Part shown: piece by piece, positions 8,965 to 16,177 of the stretch | Numbering within the stretch: the stretch's first letter is position 1 | How the letters are laid out: each line of letters opens with the position of its first letter | Assembly: GCA_018267215.1 (NCBI GenBank) | Contig: JAFDYX010000019.1 | Coordinates: 62,001 to 126,000, forward strand | DNA: 64,000 bases | Source: Bacteroidota bacterium | GTDB lineage: Bacteria; Bacteroidota; Bacteroidia; Cytophagales; Cyclobacteriaceae | Direction of reading: 5' to 3' | Position numbers and translations under genes: made by a program | The notes under the pieces: generated by a model | The model's database searches: none | Seen by the model: the letters and a program-made list of their open reading frames with translations, nothing else | Told to the model about the DNA's origin: nothing

Positions 8965-10034
8965 TTCAGAAGAGATCGGTATATGTTGAGATAACCTTTC
9001 GCGGTATTTGACCAATCGAACTGCATAGCCCATTGTTTATTTTTTTCTTGAGGCTGCTCCCGATAAAAATGATTTAATCCGTCTGAGAAAACTTTTTGCA
9101 TGGCCTCTGGTGCAAAATCAGCAAAATAGTAAGCGGCACTACCTCCTATTTCCGGCAAAGAAGTGTGAGTTGACAAGAACACGGGCTTGCCCTGGTTCAT
9201 AGCCTCTATGGCCGGCAAGCCAAATCCCTCGGCAATGGAGGGGAACAGAAATGCCTCACAATTTTTATAGTACCAGGTTTTCTCTTCTTCCGACACAGCC
9301 CCTAAAAATTTAACGCGGGCAGAAACACCAAATCTTTTGGCTTCAGCTATAATTTGTTCTTTGTAATCAGTTTTAGAAATGCCGGCTATCAATAAATCAA
9401 AATCGTTTCCTTGCAAAAGGCAAGGCAGTACATGGAAGTTCTTTTTGGGTAAGATAGTACCCAACGCAAACAAGAACGGCTTGCCGGGTTTTTGATTAGG
9501 TTCTCGTGGCTGAGGCGGATGCTCAAAGTCATATCCAATATAATTGGTAGAAGACGGCTTATCACGAAAGTTGAGATAACTCCGGGCTTCATTGAGTGCA
9601 AAATCAGAAATACTGGTAATATGGTCAGCCCGATCTACGCGGTCTTGAATGAGTTGCAGCCTTTTTTTGTTTTTAGGATCATTGGGATGTTCGTGCAGAA
9701 AATTCAAATCTAAAATTGTCAACACCACTTTTGTTTTTTTGGCTAAAGGCACATACATAGATGATTGGTAAGTAATATGCCACACATCGTAACGGTGGGT
9801 GTTGAGCAGCAACCGCGACCCACGCCAAGGCAAATAAATTTTATTGAGCGGAGAAAGGGTATAATAAGAGGCTTTGTTCCCAAAGAATCCTTCCCTGTTT
9901 TTAGGAACGAAGAAGGTAATGTGCTCATCGGAGTTTTTATGAAGGAGTAATTTTCTGCCAACCTGTTGACAAACCTGATAGGGCCCTGTATTGGGGTACT
10001 TCATCCGCTCGCAGTCAAATAAAAAAGAATGCAT
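8961..10034 (-). CDS. Glycosyltransferase, GT4-like (glycosyl transferases group 1)
   Basis: A 357-residue GT-B glycosyltransferase with the donor-binding signature in CEAFLFPSIAEGFGLPAIEA and the following HTSLPEIGG. KVVLTILDLNFLHEHP and DHITSISDFALNEAR mark the acceptor half. It is the first gene of a two-gene unit with the GMD-type enzyme, overlapping it by 4 bp, which suggests that it uses or accompanies the sugar nucleotide made by that enzyme. It is a paralogue of the plus-strand gene at 6944, with similar length and block order. The upstream 178 bp are shared with the divergent GT2 gene and probably hold both promoters. Confidence 0.9.
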   Translation of the reverse strand: MHSFLFDCERMKYPNTGPYQVCQQVGRKLLLHKNSDEHITFFVPKNREGFFGNKASYYTLSPLNKIYLPWRGSRLLLNTHRYDVWHITYQSSMYVPLAKKTKVVLTILDLNFLHEHPNDPKNKKRLQLIQDRVDRADHITSISDFALNEARSYLNFRDKPSSTNYIGYDFEHPPQPREPNQKPGKPFLFALGTILPKKNFHVLPCLLQGNDFDLLIAGISKTDYKEQIIAEAKRFGVSARVKFLGAVSEEEKTWYYKNCEAFLFPSIAEGFGLPAIEAMNQGKPVFLSTHTSLPEIGGSAAYYFADFAPEAMQKVFSDGLNHFYREQPQEKNKQWAMQFDWSNTAKGYLNIYRSLLK

Positions 10035-10212
10035 GATTTTTTTATAGCTGACAAGTTAAACAAAACCTAAAAAACCATCTCAACAATACTTCCGTCAAGA
10101 CAGTTTTTTTAGTTGTGCGGGTTTTGAATAGTAGTTACTTGGGATAATTAATATCTTGATTTTTTATGATTCTGAGTTAGCCACACCCTATATTTAACCA
10201 CATTTTTTTAAT

Positions 10213-11085
10213 ATGAAAGTAAGTGGCTTTACCATCATTCGAAATGCTATAAAATATGATTATCCTATTGTAGAGGCCATCACCTCGATACTTCCTTTGT
10301 GCGATGAGTTTGTGGTGGCACTGGGCAATTCGGATGACGACACCGCAGAGCTGATCCACAAAATCAACTCGCCTAAAATCAGAATTATCAATACCGTTTG
10401 GGATGATAGCTTGCGCGAAGGTGGGCGCACATTTGCGTTAGAAACCGACAAGGCTTTTCAGGCCATTTCGCCTGATAGCGACTGGGCCTTTTACATACAG
10501 GCAGATGAAGCGGTGCATGAAAAATATTATGGCGAAATCCGCCATGCCATGGAGAAATACAAGGACGACCTTTCTGTTGACGGACTGCTTTTTAAGTATA
10601 AACATTTTTATGGATCGTATGATTATGTGGGCGAGTCGTGGCGGTGGTATAGAAGAGAGATCAGGGTGGTGCGCAACAATCCATCAATTTTTTCTTATCG
10701 TGATGCACAGGGTTTCCGAAAAAAACCAAATGACAAGCTAAAAGTTAAATTGATAGATGCCTTCATCTACCATTATGGCTGGGTTAAAAACCCCCGTCTG
10801 ATGCTGGCCAAACAAACCAATTTTAGCAGATTTTATATTAACGACCAACAAATAGAAGAGCAGGTAGTTCAATCCGGTGAGTTTGATTATTCATCTGTAG
10901 ATTCGCTTGAACTATTTCAAGACACGCATCCCGAGGTGCTTCACATCAGAATTGCAAAAAAAAACTGGAAATTTGATCACGATATTTCTGTAAAGAACTA
11001 TTCTTTCAAAGAAAAAATTAAACGATTGGTCTGTTTTCTTACCGGATACCGCTTAGGAGAGTATAAAAACTATAAAATCATTTAA
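10213..11085 (+). CDS. GT2-like glycosyltransferase
   Basis: A 290-residue protein with a GT-A type N-terminal half. MKVSGFTIIRNAIKYDYPI is the strand that opens many family 2 transferases, DEFVVALGNSDDDTAELI follows, and an acidic metal/nucleotide-site candidate QADE lies at residues 96-99. The C-terminal half (FKYKHFYGSYDYVGESWRWY, IRVVRN) is typical of the small GT2 group found in Bacteroidota surface-glycan loci. It is divergent from the two-gene GT/GMD unit. No membrane segment is apparent, so it acts at the cytoplasmic face. The sugar transferred is unknown. Confidence 0.8.
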   Translation: MKVSGFTIIRNAIKYDYPIVEAITSILPLCDEFVVALGNSDDDTAELIHKINSPKIRIINTVWDDSLREGGRTFALETDKAFQAISPDSDWAFYIQADEAVHEKYYGEIRHAMEKYKDDLSVDGLLFKYKHFYGSYDYVGESWRWYRREIRVVRNNPSIFSYRDAQGFRKKPNDKLKVKLIDAFIYHYGWVKNPRLMLAKQTNFSRFYINDQQIEEQVVQSGEFDYSSVDSLELFQDTHPEVLHIRIAKKNWKFDHDISVKNYSFKEKIKRLVCFLTGYRLGEYKNYKII

Positions 11086-11123
11086 TTGTTAAACTTTCCC
11101 GTTTTTATAACGGAGAAAGAAAT

Positions 11124-11131
11124 TACTTTTG
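11124..11131 (+). promoter_or_regulatory. Bacteroidota-type -7 box (TACTTTTG)
   Basis: TACTTTTG matches the TAnnTTTG -7 consensus of the Bacteroidota primary sigma factor and lies 18 nt before the ATG at 11150. No good TTG/TTTG is found at the right distance upstream, so only half of the promoter is supported. Confidence 0.4.
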
Positions 11132-11149
11132 CGGTCTTCATTTTCAGTT

Positions 11150-11623
11150 ATGATCGTAAAAACCAAAAATTACCGCCTCGAAAAGAAAGTTTACATACGC
11201 ACGGCATTTGTCAGTGTGTTAAAACAGCAATGGTGGGTGTCGTTGATCGTGTTGGCCATTGGCTCGGGCTACTTTTGGATTGCCAGTTGGTGGTGGATTT
11301 TTGGTGCTGTGCTGGGGGCTTCTCTTTACCTGTTGTTTTGGTGGGTTCAGTTTTACGGGGTTACCCAGTTAGAGCAAGGTAAAATGCTGTTCGAGCGGTT
11401 CTCGTACGAAATCAACAGCCAGCAAATCTTAATGAAAATCAACGCCCGCGAGGGCATGCCCATGAAGTGGGATCAAATCAAACGTGCCCATACTGGTAAA
11501 GATTATTTTGTACTTTTTCTCAGCAAAGCCCAACTGATCTATTGGCCACACAAAATCTTCAATACCGATAACGAACGAAAATTTGTGGCAAGCATTTTAA
11601 AAACGAAAGGACTGATCAAATAA
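11150..11623 (+). CDS. YcxB-like small membrane protein
   Basis: A protein of about 157 residues starting at the ATG at 11150; an upstream in-frame TTG at 11129 overlaps the -7 box and is not preferred. Two adjacent hydrophobic helices (around VSLIVLAIGSGYFWIA and WIFGAVLGASLYLLFW) are followed by a soluble C-terminal domain with an EINSQQILMKINAREG ... MKWDQIKRAHTGKDYFVLFLS pattern. This layout and pattern are those of the YcxB-like family, whose biochemical role is unknown. The C-terminal domain is predicted to face the cytoplasm and resembles a PH-like fold. It lies directly upstream of recX with a 23-bp gap. Confidence 0.65.
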   Translation: MIVKTKNYRLEKKVYIRTAFVSVLKQQWWVSLIVLAIGSGYFWIASWWWIFGAVLGASLYLLFWWVQFYGVTQLEQGKMLFERFSYEINSQQILMKINAREGMPMKWDQIKRAHTGKDYFVLFLSKAQLIYWPHKIFNTDNERKFVASILKTKGLIK

Positions 11624-11646
11624 TTTGAAAATGCGATAATTTGAAG

Positions 11647-12159
11647 ATGAAAAAAACGGAGAATAAAAAAGGATATTCATTTTCCAACTCCCACATTAAC
11701 AAATTCTCAAGAGATCAAGCATTATCAAAAATATACCGCTACTGCGCCTATCAGGAACGATCGCACAAAGAAGTAAAAGCCAAGTTGTTAACTTATGGCC
11801 TTCGCTACACAGAGGCTGACGAAATTGTTTCTAAACTGATAACCGATGGCTTCCTAAATGAAGAACGTTTTGCCAAAGCGTTTGCGGGCGGAAAATTTCG
11901 AATATTGAAGTGGGGCAAATTAAAGATACAACGCGAACTGGAAGGACGGGGGCTCACACCCCGCTGTATTGCTAAGGGACTGGCAGAAATAGATCGGCAG
12001 GAATATGCAAAAACCCTACACTTGTTACTGAGCAAGCAACAAAAAACAGTGCACGAACCCAATCTTTTTAAAAAGAAAAGCAAGATAGCCCGGTATGCCA
12101 TCGGTAAAGGGTATGAGCCCGAGTTGGTTTGGGAAGAGATACAACATCTGTTTGAATAG
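11647..12159 (+). CDS. recX: Regulatory protein RecX
   Basis: A 170-residue RecX-family protein, the modulator that inhibits RecA filament growth. The ATG at 11647 is preferred to the TTG at 11641. Three-helix repeat blocks are visible: ALSKIYRYCAYQERSHKEVKAKLLTYGL, EADEIVSKLITDGFLNEERFAKAFAGGKFRILKWGKLKI, and the later AKTLHLLLSKQQK with an IARYAIGKGYEPELVWEEI end. LNEERFA and the WG-x-xKI core are family hallmarks. recA is not in the window. It may be co-transcribed with the YcxB-like gene upstream. Confidence 0.9.
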   Translation: MKKTENKKGYSFSNSHINKFSRDQALSKIYRYCAYQERSHKEVKAKLLTYGLRYTEADEIVSKLITDGFLNEERFAKAFAGGKFRILKWGKLKIQRELEGRGLTPRCIAKGLAEIDRQEYAKTLHLLLSKQQKTVHEPNLFKKKSKIARYAIGKGYEPELVWEEIQHLFE

Positions 12160-12230
12160 CCATTTGTAGCCTGAGCGACAAATCAATATAAGAATGTATC
12201 TGATTTTTGCCGCACACGTATGATAGCACC

Positions 12231-12686
12231 ATGAAAAGAATCGTATTTCTGCCACTGTTATTAATTACGTGCCTTGCGCACGGACAAACCAATGAAGCCC
12301 GCATTAAAAATTTTAACATCCAAAAAAATGTGGCTATCGAAGGGTATGACCCCGTCAGTTACTTTGATAACATACCACAAGAAGGCAACCAAAAATTCCA
12401 TTATACCTACAAAGGGGTGATATATCTGTTTTGCAATCCTACTAATTTGTCGAAGTTTAAAGCAACCCCGCAAAACTATGAACCCGCTTATGGCGGATGG
12501 TGCGCTTATGCCATGGGCGAAACAGGCGAAAAAGTGAAGATTGACCCCGAGACATATAAAATTTTAGAAGGCAAACTTTACTTATTCTATCACTTCTGGG
12601 GGAACAACACGCTCACCACATGGAACAAAAATGAAAAACAGCTAAAAACCCAGGCCGATAAGAATTGGAAAAAAATTTTGCCTTGA
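12231..12686 (+). CDS. Exported YHS-domain protein
   Basis: A protein of about 151 residues from the ATG at 12231, with a signal peptide (residues 1-20, core IVFLPLLLITCLAHG). The mature part contains VAIEGYDPVSYF, GVIYLFCNPTNLSKFKATPQNY and YGGWCAYAM, the arrangement seen in YHS-domain proteins of Bacteroidota and Proteobacteria. YHS domains are small and probably metal-binding, related to the TRASH fold, with Cys residues such as those in LFCNP and GGWCAY as candidate ligands. No partner enzyme is adjacent. The exact role is unknown; a periplasmic metal-linked function is inferred. Confidence 0.82.
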   Translation: MKRIVFLPLLLITCLAHGQTNEARIKNFNIQKNVAIEGYDPVSYFDNIPQEGNQKFHYTYKGVIYLFCNPTNLSKFKATPQNYEPAYGGWCAYAMGETGEKVKIDPETYKILEGKLYLFYHFWGNNTLTTWNKNEKQLKTQADKNWKKILP

Positions 12687-12695
12687 TGCAAAAAG

Positions 12696-12703
12696 TAGTT
12701 TTG
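12696..12703 (+). promoter_or_regulatory. Bacteroidota-type -7 box (TAGTTTTG)
   Basis: TAGTTTTG fits TAnnTTTG and lies 25 nt before the DinB-family start at 12729. A TTTG sits only 15 nt upstream at 12677-12680, which is shorter than the usual 17-23 nt spacing, so support is partial. Confidence 0.4.
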
Positions 12704-12728
12704 TTAACTTAGTTCGTTAAATATAATT

Positions 12729-13250
12729 ATGAGCCAACTTACAAGAAGCTGTTACACGATTTTAGACCAACTGACTGACTCGGTAGAACAACTGACGGCT
12801 GAAGAATTTATCAAACCATCTAAAACACTGGGCGGATCATCGGTAGGGCAGCACCTGCGGCATACGCTTGAATTTTTTCTTTGTTTGGAGCAGGGATTTG
12901 AAAAGGGCTTTGTTGACTACGACAAACGCGCTCACGATAAATCCATCGAACAAAAAAAAGAAATTGCACTTCGTACCATTTGCGCTATAAAAATTTTTAT
13001 TAGCTCATTGAAGGTTGAAAAGACATTGCAACTGCAAGCTGGTTACGACTTGATGGGTACGGAAAGTACTGTAGTGCAAACGACAGTCAGCCGGGAAATA
13101 ATCTATAATATTGAGCATGCCATACACCACATGACCATCATGAAAATTGGCATAGGCGAAGTGGCTCCGCACGTAGTGTTGCCGCCTGATTTTGGAGTGG
13201 CTGCCTCTACCCTACGTTACCGGAAAGAAATGTTGAAAGAGGTTTTGTAA
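12729..13250 (+). CDS. DinB-like four-helix bundle protein
   Basis: A 173-residue helical protein of the DinB/YfiT-like superfamily. The expected metal-binding histidines are suggested by GGSSVGQHLRHTLEFF near residue 40 and NIEHAIHHMTIMK near residue 125. These folds bind a divalent metal; some are thiol-dependent S-transferases, but most have no known substrate. The gene begins a tight run: the next ATG (ATP-grasp protein) is 2 bp after this stop and the LysE-like gene is 4 bp further on, so a functional link among the three is plausible. Confidence 0.75.
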   Translation: MSQLTRSCYTILDQLTDSVEQLTAEEFIKPSKTLGGSSVGQHLRHTLEFFLCLEQGFEKGFVDYDKRAHDKSIEQKKEIALRTICAIKIFISSLKVEKTLQLQAGYDLMGTESTVVQTTVSREIIYNIEHAIHHMTIMKIGIGEVAPHVVLPPDFGVAASTLRYRKEMLKEVL

Positions 13251-13252
13251 CC

Positions 13253-14281
13253 ATGGCCTTCCGAAGAAAGAAATTTTTTATTAAGCTCTTCAACTGGGAG
13301 TATTGGCCTTTCGGCATCATCCACATTCCGCTGGTGTTTATGTGGCTTTGGTACTCGCTGCGCGAGCGATCGTTTTTTTATTTCTCCGCATCTAATCCCA
13401 GCATATTATCGGGAGGCATGATGGGCGAGTCGAAGTACGAGGTGCTTTCGATGATCCCCGCTGATTTAAAACCTAACACATTATTGGTAAAAGTGCCTTC
13501 GGATGTTTTCACACTTGAAGAAAAAATTGTTGCATCCGGACTTCGCTATCCGCTCATCTTCAAGCCCGATCTGGGCGAGCGTGGCTGGATGGTGAGAAAA
13601 ATCAATGACCGGGAAGAAGCACAGCTGTACCTGAAGGAAATAAAAATTGATTTTATCGCACAAGAGTTGGTTGATCTTCCGCTGGAGTTTGGCGTGTATT
13701 ACGTTCGCTTTCCCAATCAGGAGAAAGGAACGGTTAACTCCATCACCGGCAAAAAATTTTTGAGCGTGCAAGGCGATGGCCAAAAAACTTTACAAGAACT
13801 GATCTGGCAGGACAACCGTGCCTTGTTGCAGTGGGATGTGCTGAAAACAAAATTTCATCAGCAACTCACTCAAGTTATTCCCGAAGGGCAGCAAGTAAAA
13901 TTGGTATCCATCGGCAACCACTGTCTGGGCACTACGTTTATCAATGCCAATCATTTAATTACCCCCGCACTGAATGAATCATTCGACCGTATCAGTAAAA
14001 ACATCAATGGTTTTTATTTCGGGCGATACGACCTGCGGTGTGCGTCAGAAAATGATTTGGAAAACGGCAAAGTAAAAATTGTAGAACTGAACGGCTGCGG
14101 GGCCGAGCCATCACACATTTACCATCCGAATGCTTCTCTGCTGACCGGCATGGCAGACCTGATCAAACATTGGAAAAATTTATACCGCATCAGCCGCGAA
14201 AACCATCTGCGCGGAGTTCCCTATCTTTCGTTTCGCGAAGGAAGAACTATTTATAAAAACTTTAAAGCGCTGAGCGCCTGA
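13253..14281 (+). CDS. ATP-grasp domain protein, D-Ala-D-Ala-ligase-like
   Basis: A 342-residue protein. The N-terminus has a hydrophobic segment (HIPLVFMWLWYSLRERS, residues 24-40) that may anchor it to the membrane. The body resembles ATP-grasp ligases: LRYPLIFKPDLGERGWMVRKI is the ATP-binding beta-hairpin with the phosphate-contacting lysine, DFIAQELVDLPLEFGVYYVR follows, and YFGRYDLRCASE ... VKIVELNGCGAEPSHIYHP holds the Mg-binding acidic/Asn residues of the C-terminal lobe. ATP-grasp enzymes join a carboxylate to an amine or thiol through an acyl-phosphate. The substrate is unknown. It lies 2 bp after a DinB-like gene and 4 bp before a LysE-family exporter gene, which hints at a small amino-acid-derived product that is exported. 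Confidence 0.72.
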   Translation: MAFRRKKFFIKLFNWEYWPFGIIHIPLVFMWLWYSLRERSFFYFSASNPSILSGGMMGESKYEVLSMIPADLKPNTLLVKVPSDVFTLEEKIVASGLRYPLIFKPDLGERGWMVRKINDREEAQLYLKEIKIDFIAQELVDLPLEFGVYYVRFPNQEKGTVNSITGKKFLSVQGDGQKTLQELIWQDNRALLQWDVLKTKFHQQLTQVIPEGQQVKLVSIGNHCLGTTFINANHLITPALNESFDRISKNINGFYFGRYDLRCASENDLENGKVKIVELNGCGAEPSHIYHPNASLLTGMADLIKHWKNLYRISRENHLRGVPYLSFREGRTIYKNFKALSA

Positions 14282-14285
14282 TGGA

Positions 14286-14900
14286 ATGTACCACTTCTAT
14301 GTTTTTTTGCTCGGCTTCTTTTTCAGTTTTGTGGGCTCTATTCCGCCCGGTACACTAAACGTTACTGTTTTACAATTGGCACTTCAAGATAAAGTGGCCA
14401 TCGCTAAACGATTTGCGCTGGCCGTAGCCATCATCGAATACCCCTATGCCTGGATTGGGGTGCAGTTTGAATACTGGCTTTCTTCTTCACCGATGGTAGT
14501 ACATAACTTTCAATTGATTGCAGCCGTTGTGATGACAGCGTTGGGGATTTTTAATTTGCTGCCATCAAAGCCAGCTAACGGGCTGGCAAAAAAGATAAGC
14601 GAAAGCGGTTTCAGGCGTGGTTTGGTTTTAAGTATCCTTAACCCGATGGCCATCCCGTATTGGATGGGCTTTACGGCTTATCTCAAGGCACAGGGATGGA
14701 TCAGTCTCTCCACTACAAGCCTGCTGCATAGCTATGTATTGGGCACATCGGTTGGTGCACTTGCTTTACTTTTTTCATTGATTCGCTTTTCGCGCAAAGT
14801 AGCGCCTTACCTGCAGGGCAATTTTCTGGTGCGTACCATACCGGGCTTTGTCCTGCTGGCGTTAGGGCTGTATGCCTTTGCCCGATACTTATTCTTATAA
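14286..14900 (+). CDS. LysE-family transporter
   Basis: A 204-residue inner-membrane protein with about six hydrophobic segments. The N-terminal FFFSFVGSIPPGTLNVTVL is the signature of the LysE/RhtB amino-acid exporter superfamily. VLSILNPMAIPYWMGFTAY in the second half is the family's second conserved NP-containing helix. Members export lysine, arginine, homoserine or threonine and related compounds. The gene follows the ATP-grasp gene by 4 bp, and a strong terminator comes directly after its stop. The substrate is unknown; a product of the neighbouring ligase is an attractive guess. Confidence 0.85.
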   Translation: MYHFYVFLLGFFFSFVGSIPPGTLNVTVLQLALQDKVAIAKRFALAVAIIEYPYAWIGVQFEYWLSSSPMVVHNFQLIAAVVMTALGIFNLLPSKPANGLAKKISESGFRRGLVLSILNPMAIPYWMGFTAYLKAQGWISLSTTSLLHSYVLGTSVGALALLFSLIRFSRKVAPYLQGNFLVRTIPGFVLLALGLYAFARYLFL

Positions 14901-14928
14901 AAAAGGCCGCGTTGTGCGCGGCTTTTCT
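14901..14928. terminator. Intrinsic terminator between convergent genes
   Basis: A perfect 6-bp GC stem (GCCGCG with CGCGGC, loop TTGTG) is flanked by A on the left and T on the right. It can therefore stop transcription from both sides. It begins directly after the LysE-like stop codon and ends just before the stop of the convergent minus-strand gene. Confidence 0.85.
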
Positions 14929-14931
14929 ATT

Positions 14932-15306
14932 TTAATTTTTGGTGCTCTTCCGGCTTCGCCAGTCGTTTAATTTTTTCAACTGATCTTCCTTCAGGTAGGG
15001 CTTCAGTTGCGTACTCAGCGAATCCAATACACGTTTCTCCTGTTTCTGATAACTTGCCCGCAAGGCTTCCAACCGCTTCGATGTTTTGTCCAACACAGGT
15101 TTCATTTTCAGCTTTTGCACACTGTCGGCATCGGTGATGTGGTACACCCGGTTAGCCAACGAACTTTTGCCAGAGCGATCATAGTTGCGCTGATCGCGCC
15201 CGTGCCCTCCATGCCCATGTCCGCGGCCTTGCGCGTAAGCACCCGATGAGATGATGGCCGCCAGCATAATGCCCAGCAGCACGTGCCAACTTCTTCTTGT
15301 TTTCAT
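14932..15306 (-). CDS. Small exported Spy/CpxP-like helical protein
   Basis: About 124 residues from the ATG at 15306; the longer frame to 15333 gives an extra N-terminus before the signal peptide. A signal peptide (RRSWHVLLGIMLAAIISSGAYAQ) is followed by a Gly/His-rich stretch (GRGHGHGGHGRD) and then a charged helical region (QKLKMKPVLDKTSKRLEALR, LSTQLKPYLKEDQLKKLNDW). The charged helical hairpin after a signal peptide resembles Spy/CpxP-type periplasmic chaperone and metal-stress proteins, but the LTxxQ motifs are not clear, so the family is tentative. The His/Gly stretch could bind metal. It stands alone on the minus strand. Confidence 0.62.
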   Translation of the reverse strand: MKTRRSWHVLLGIMLAAIISSGAYAQGRGHGHGGHGRDQRNYDRSGKSSLANRVYHITDADSVQKLKMKPVLDKTSKRLEALRASYQKQEKRVLDSLSTQLKPYLKEDQLKKLNDWRSRKSTKN

Positions 15307-15380
15307 ATATTTTTCTTTTTGCCTGTTAGACATTCATCAGAAAATATTTATTCCCTTACCTTTAAAATTATTTTTTTAGC

Positions 15381-16175
15381 ATGTCGCTTTTAGTAGCCTC
15401 ATTAAATTCAGGAAGTAACGGAAATTGTTACTACATCGGTAATAACCACGAAGCCGTGCTGGTAGATTGCGGCATTTCGCACCGCGAGGTAGTACGTAGG
15501 CTGAAAAGACTGAACCTTTCAATAGAAAATGTGAAGGCCATTTTTATTACACACGAACACAACGACCACGTGGCCGGTGTAGCAGTGGTTTCGCGCAAAC
15601 ACCAGATACCGGTTTACATTTCTGCCAAAACACGACAGCATTTTAATTTTGAGGTAGACGAAAAATTGATCTGCACCTTTGAATCAAATGAGGAAATAAA
15701 ATTGGGAAACCTTGCCATCACTAGTTTTCCTAAACAGCACGATGCGGTAGATGCGCATAGTGTTATTGTGCAAAGTAAAAATACCTGTGCGGGTGTGTTT
15801 ACGGATTTGGGCAAGCCGTGCCGTAACGCCATTCGATATTTTAAACTGTGCCATGCAGCTTTTTTGGAAACCAATTACGATGAAGAAATGCTGGAAGCCG
15901 GATCGTACCCTTTGGCTTTAAAAAACAGAGTGCGTGGTGACTACGGCCATTTGTCTAACAAGCAGGCATTGAAATTATTTATAGATCATCGGCCACCGTT
16001 TATGTCGCATTTGTTTCTATCGCATCTCTCGCAAAACAACAACTCACCCACGCTTGTCGAAAATCTATTTCAACCGTGGGCCGGAGAAACGGAAATAATC
16101 ATTGCCTCGCGCAAAAATGAATCAGCTTTGTACAGAGTGGGCAAAGTGCACTACGAGCAACTGCAACTATTTTAA
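15381..16175 (+). CDS. Metallo-beta-lactamase-fold hydrolase (YycJ/WalJ-like)
   Basis: A 264-residue soluble protein. The metal site motif HEHNDH is at residues 58-63 (after FIT), and the N-terminus (LVASLNSGSNGNCYYI) is the typical opening of the YycJ/WalJ group. Further ligands are expected in the TSFPKQHDAVDAHS and GVFTDLG regions and near the C-terminal FLSHLSQNNNSP histidine. YycJ-like proteins have two metals and are believed to be nucleases or phosphodiesterases linked to cell-wall and DNA repair functions in Firmicutes. The role in Bacteroidota is undefined. Single gene, convergent with the TPR gene with a 2-bp gap. Confidence 0.86.
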   Translation: MSLLVASLNSGSNGNCYYIGNNHEAVLVDCGISHREVVRRLKRLNLSIENVKAIFITHEHNDHVAGVAVVSRKHQIPVYISAKTRQHFNFEVDEKLICTFESNEEIKLGNLAITSFPKQHDAVDAHSVIVQSKNTCAGVFTDLGKPCRNAIRYFKLCHAAFLETNYDEEMLEAGSYPLALKNRVRGDYGHLSNKQALKLFIDHRPPFMSHLFLSHLSQNNNSPTLVENLFQPWAGETEIIIASRKNESALYRVGKVHYEQLQLF

Positions 16176-16177
16176 CA

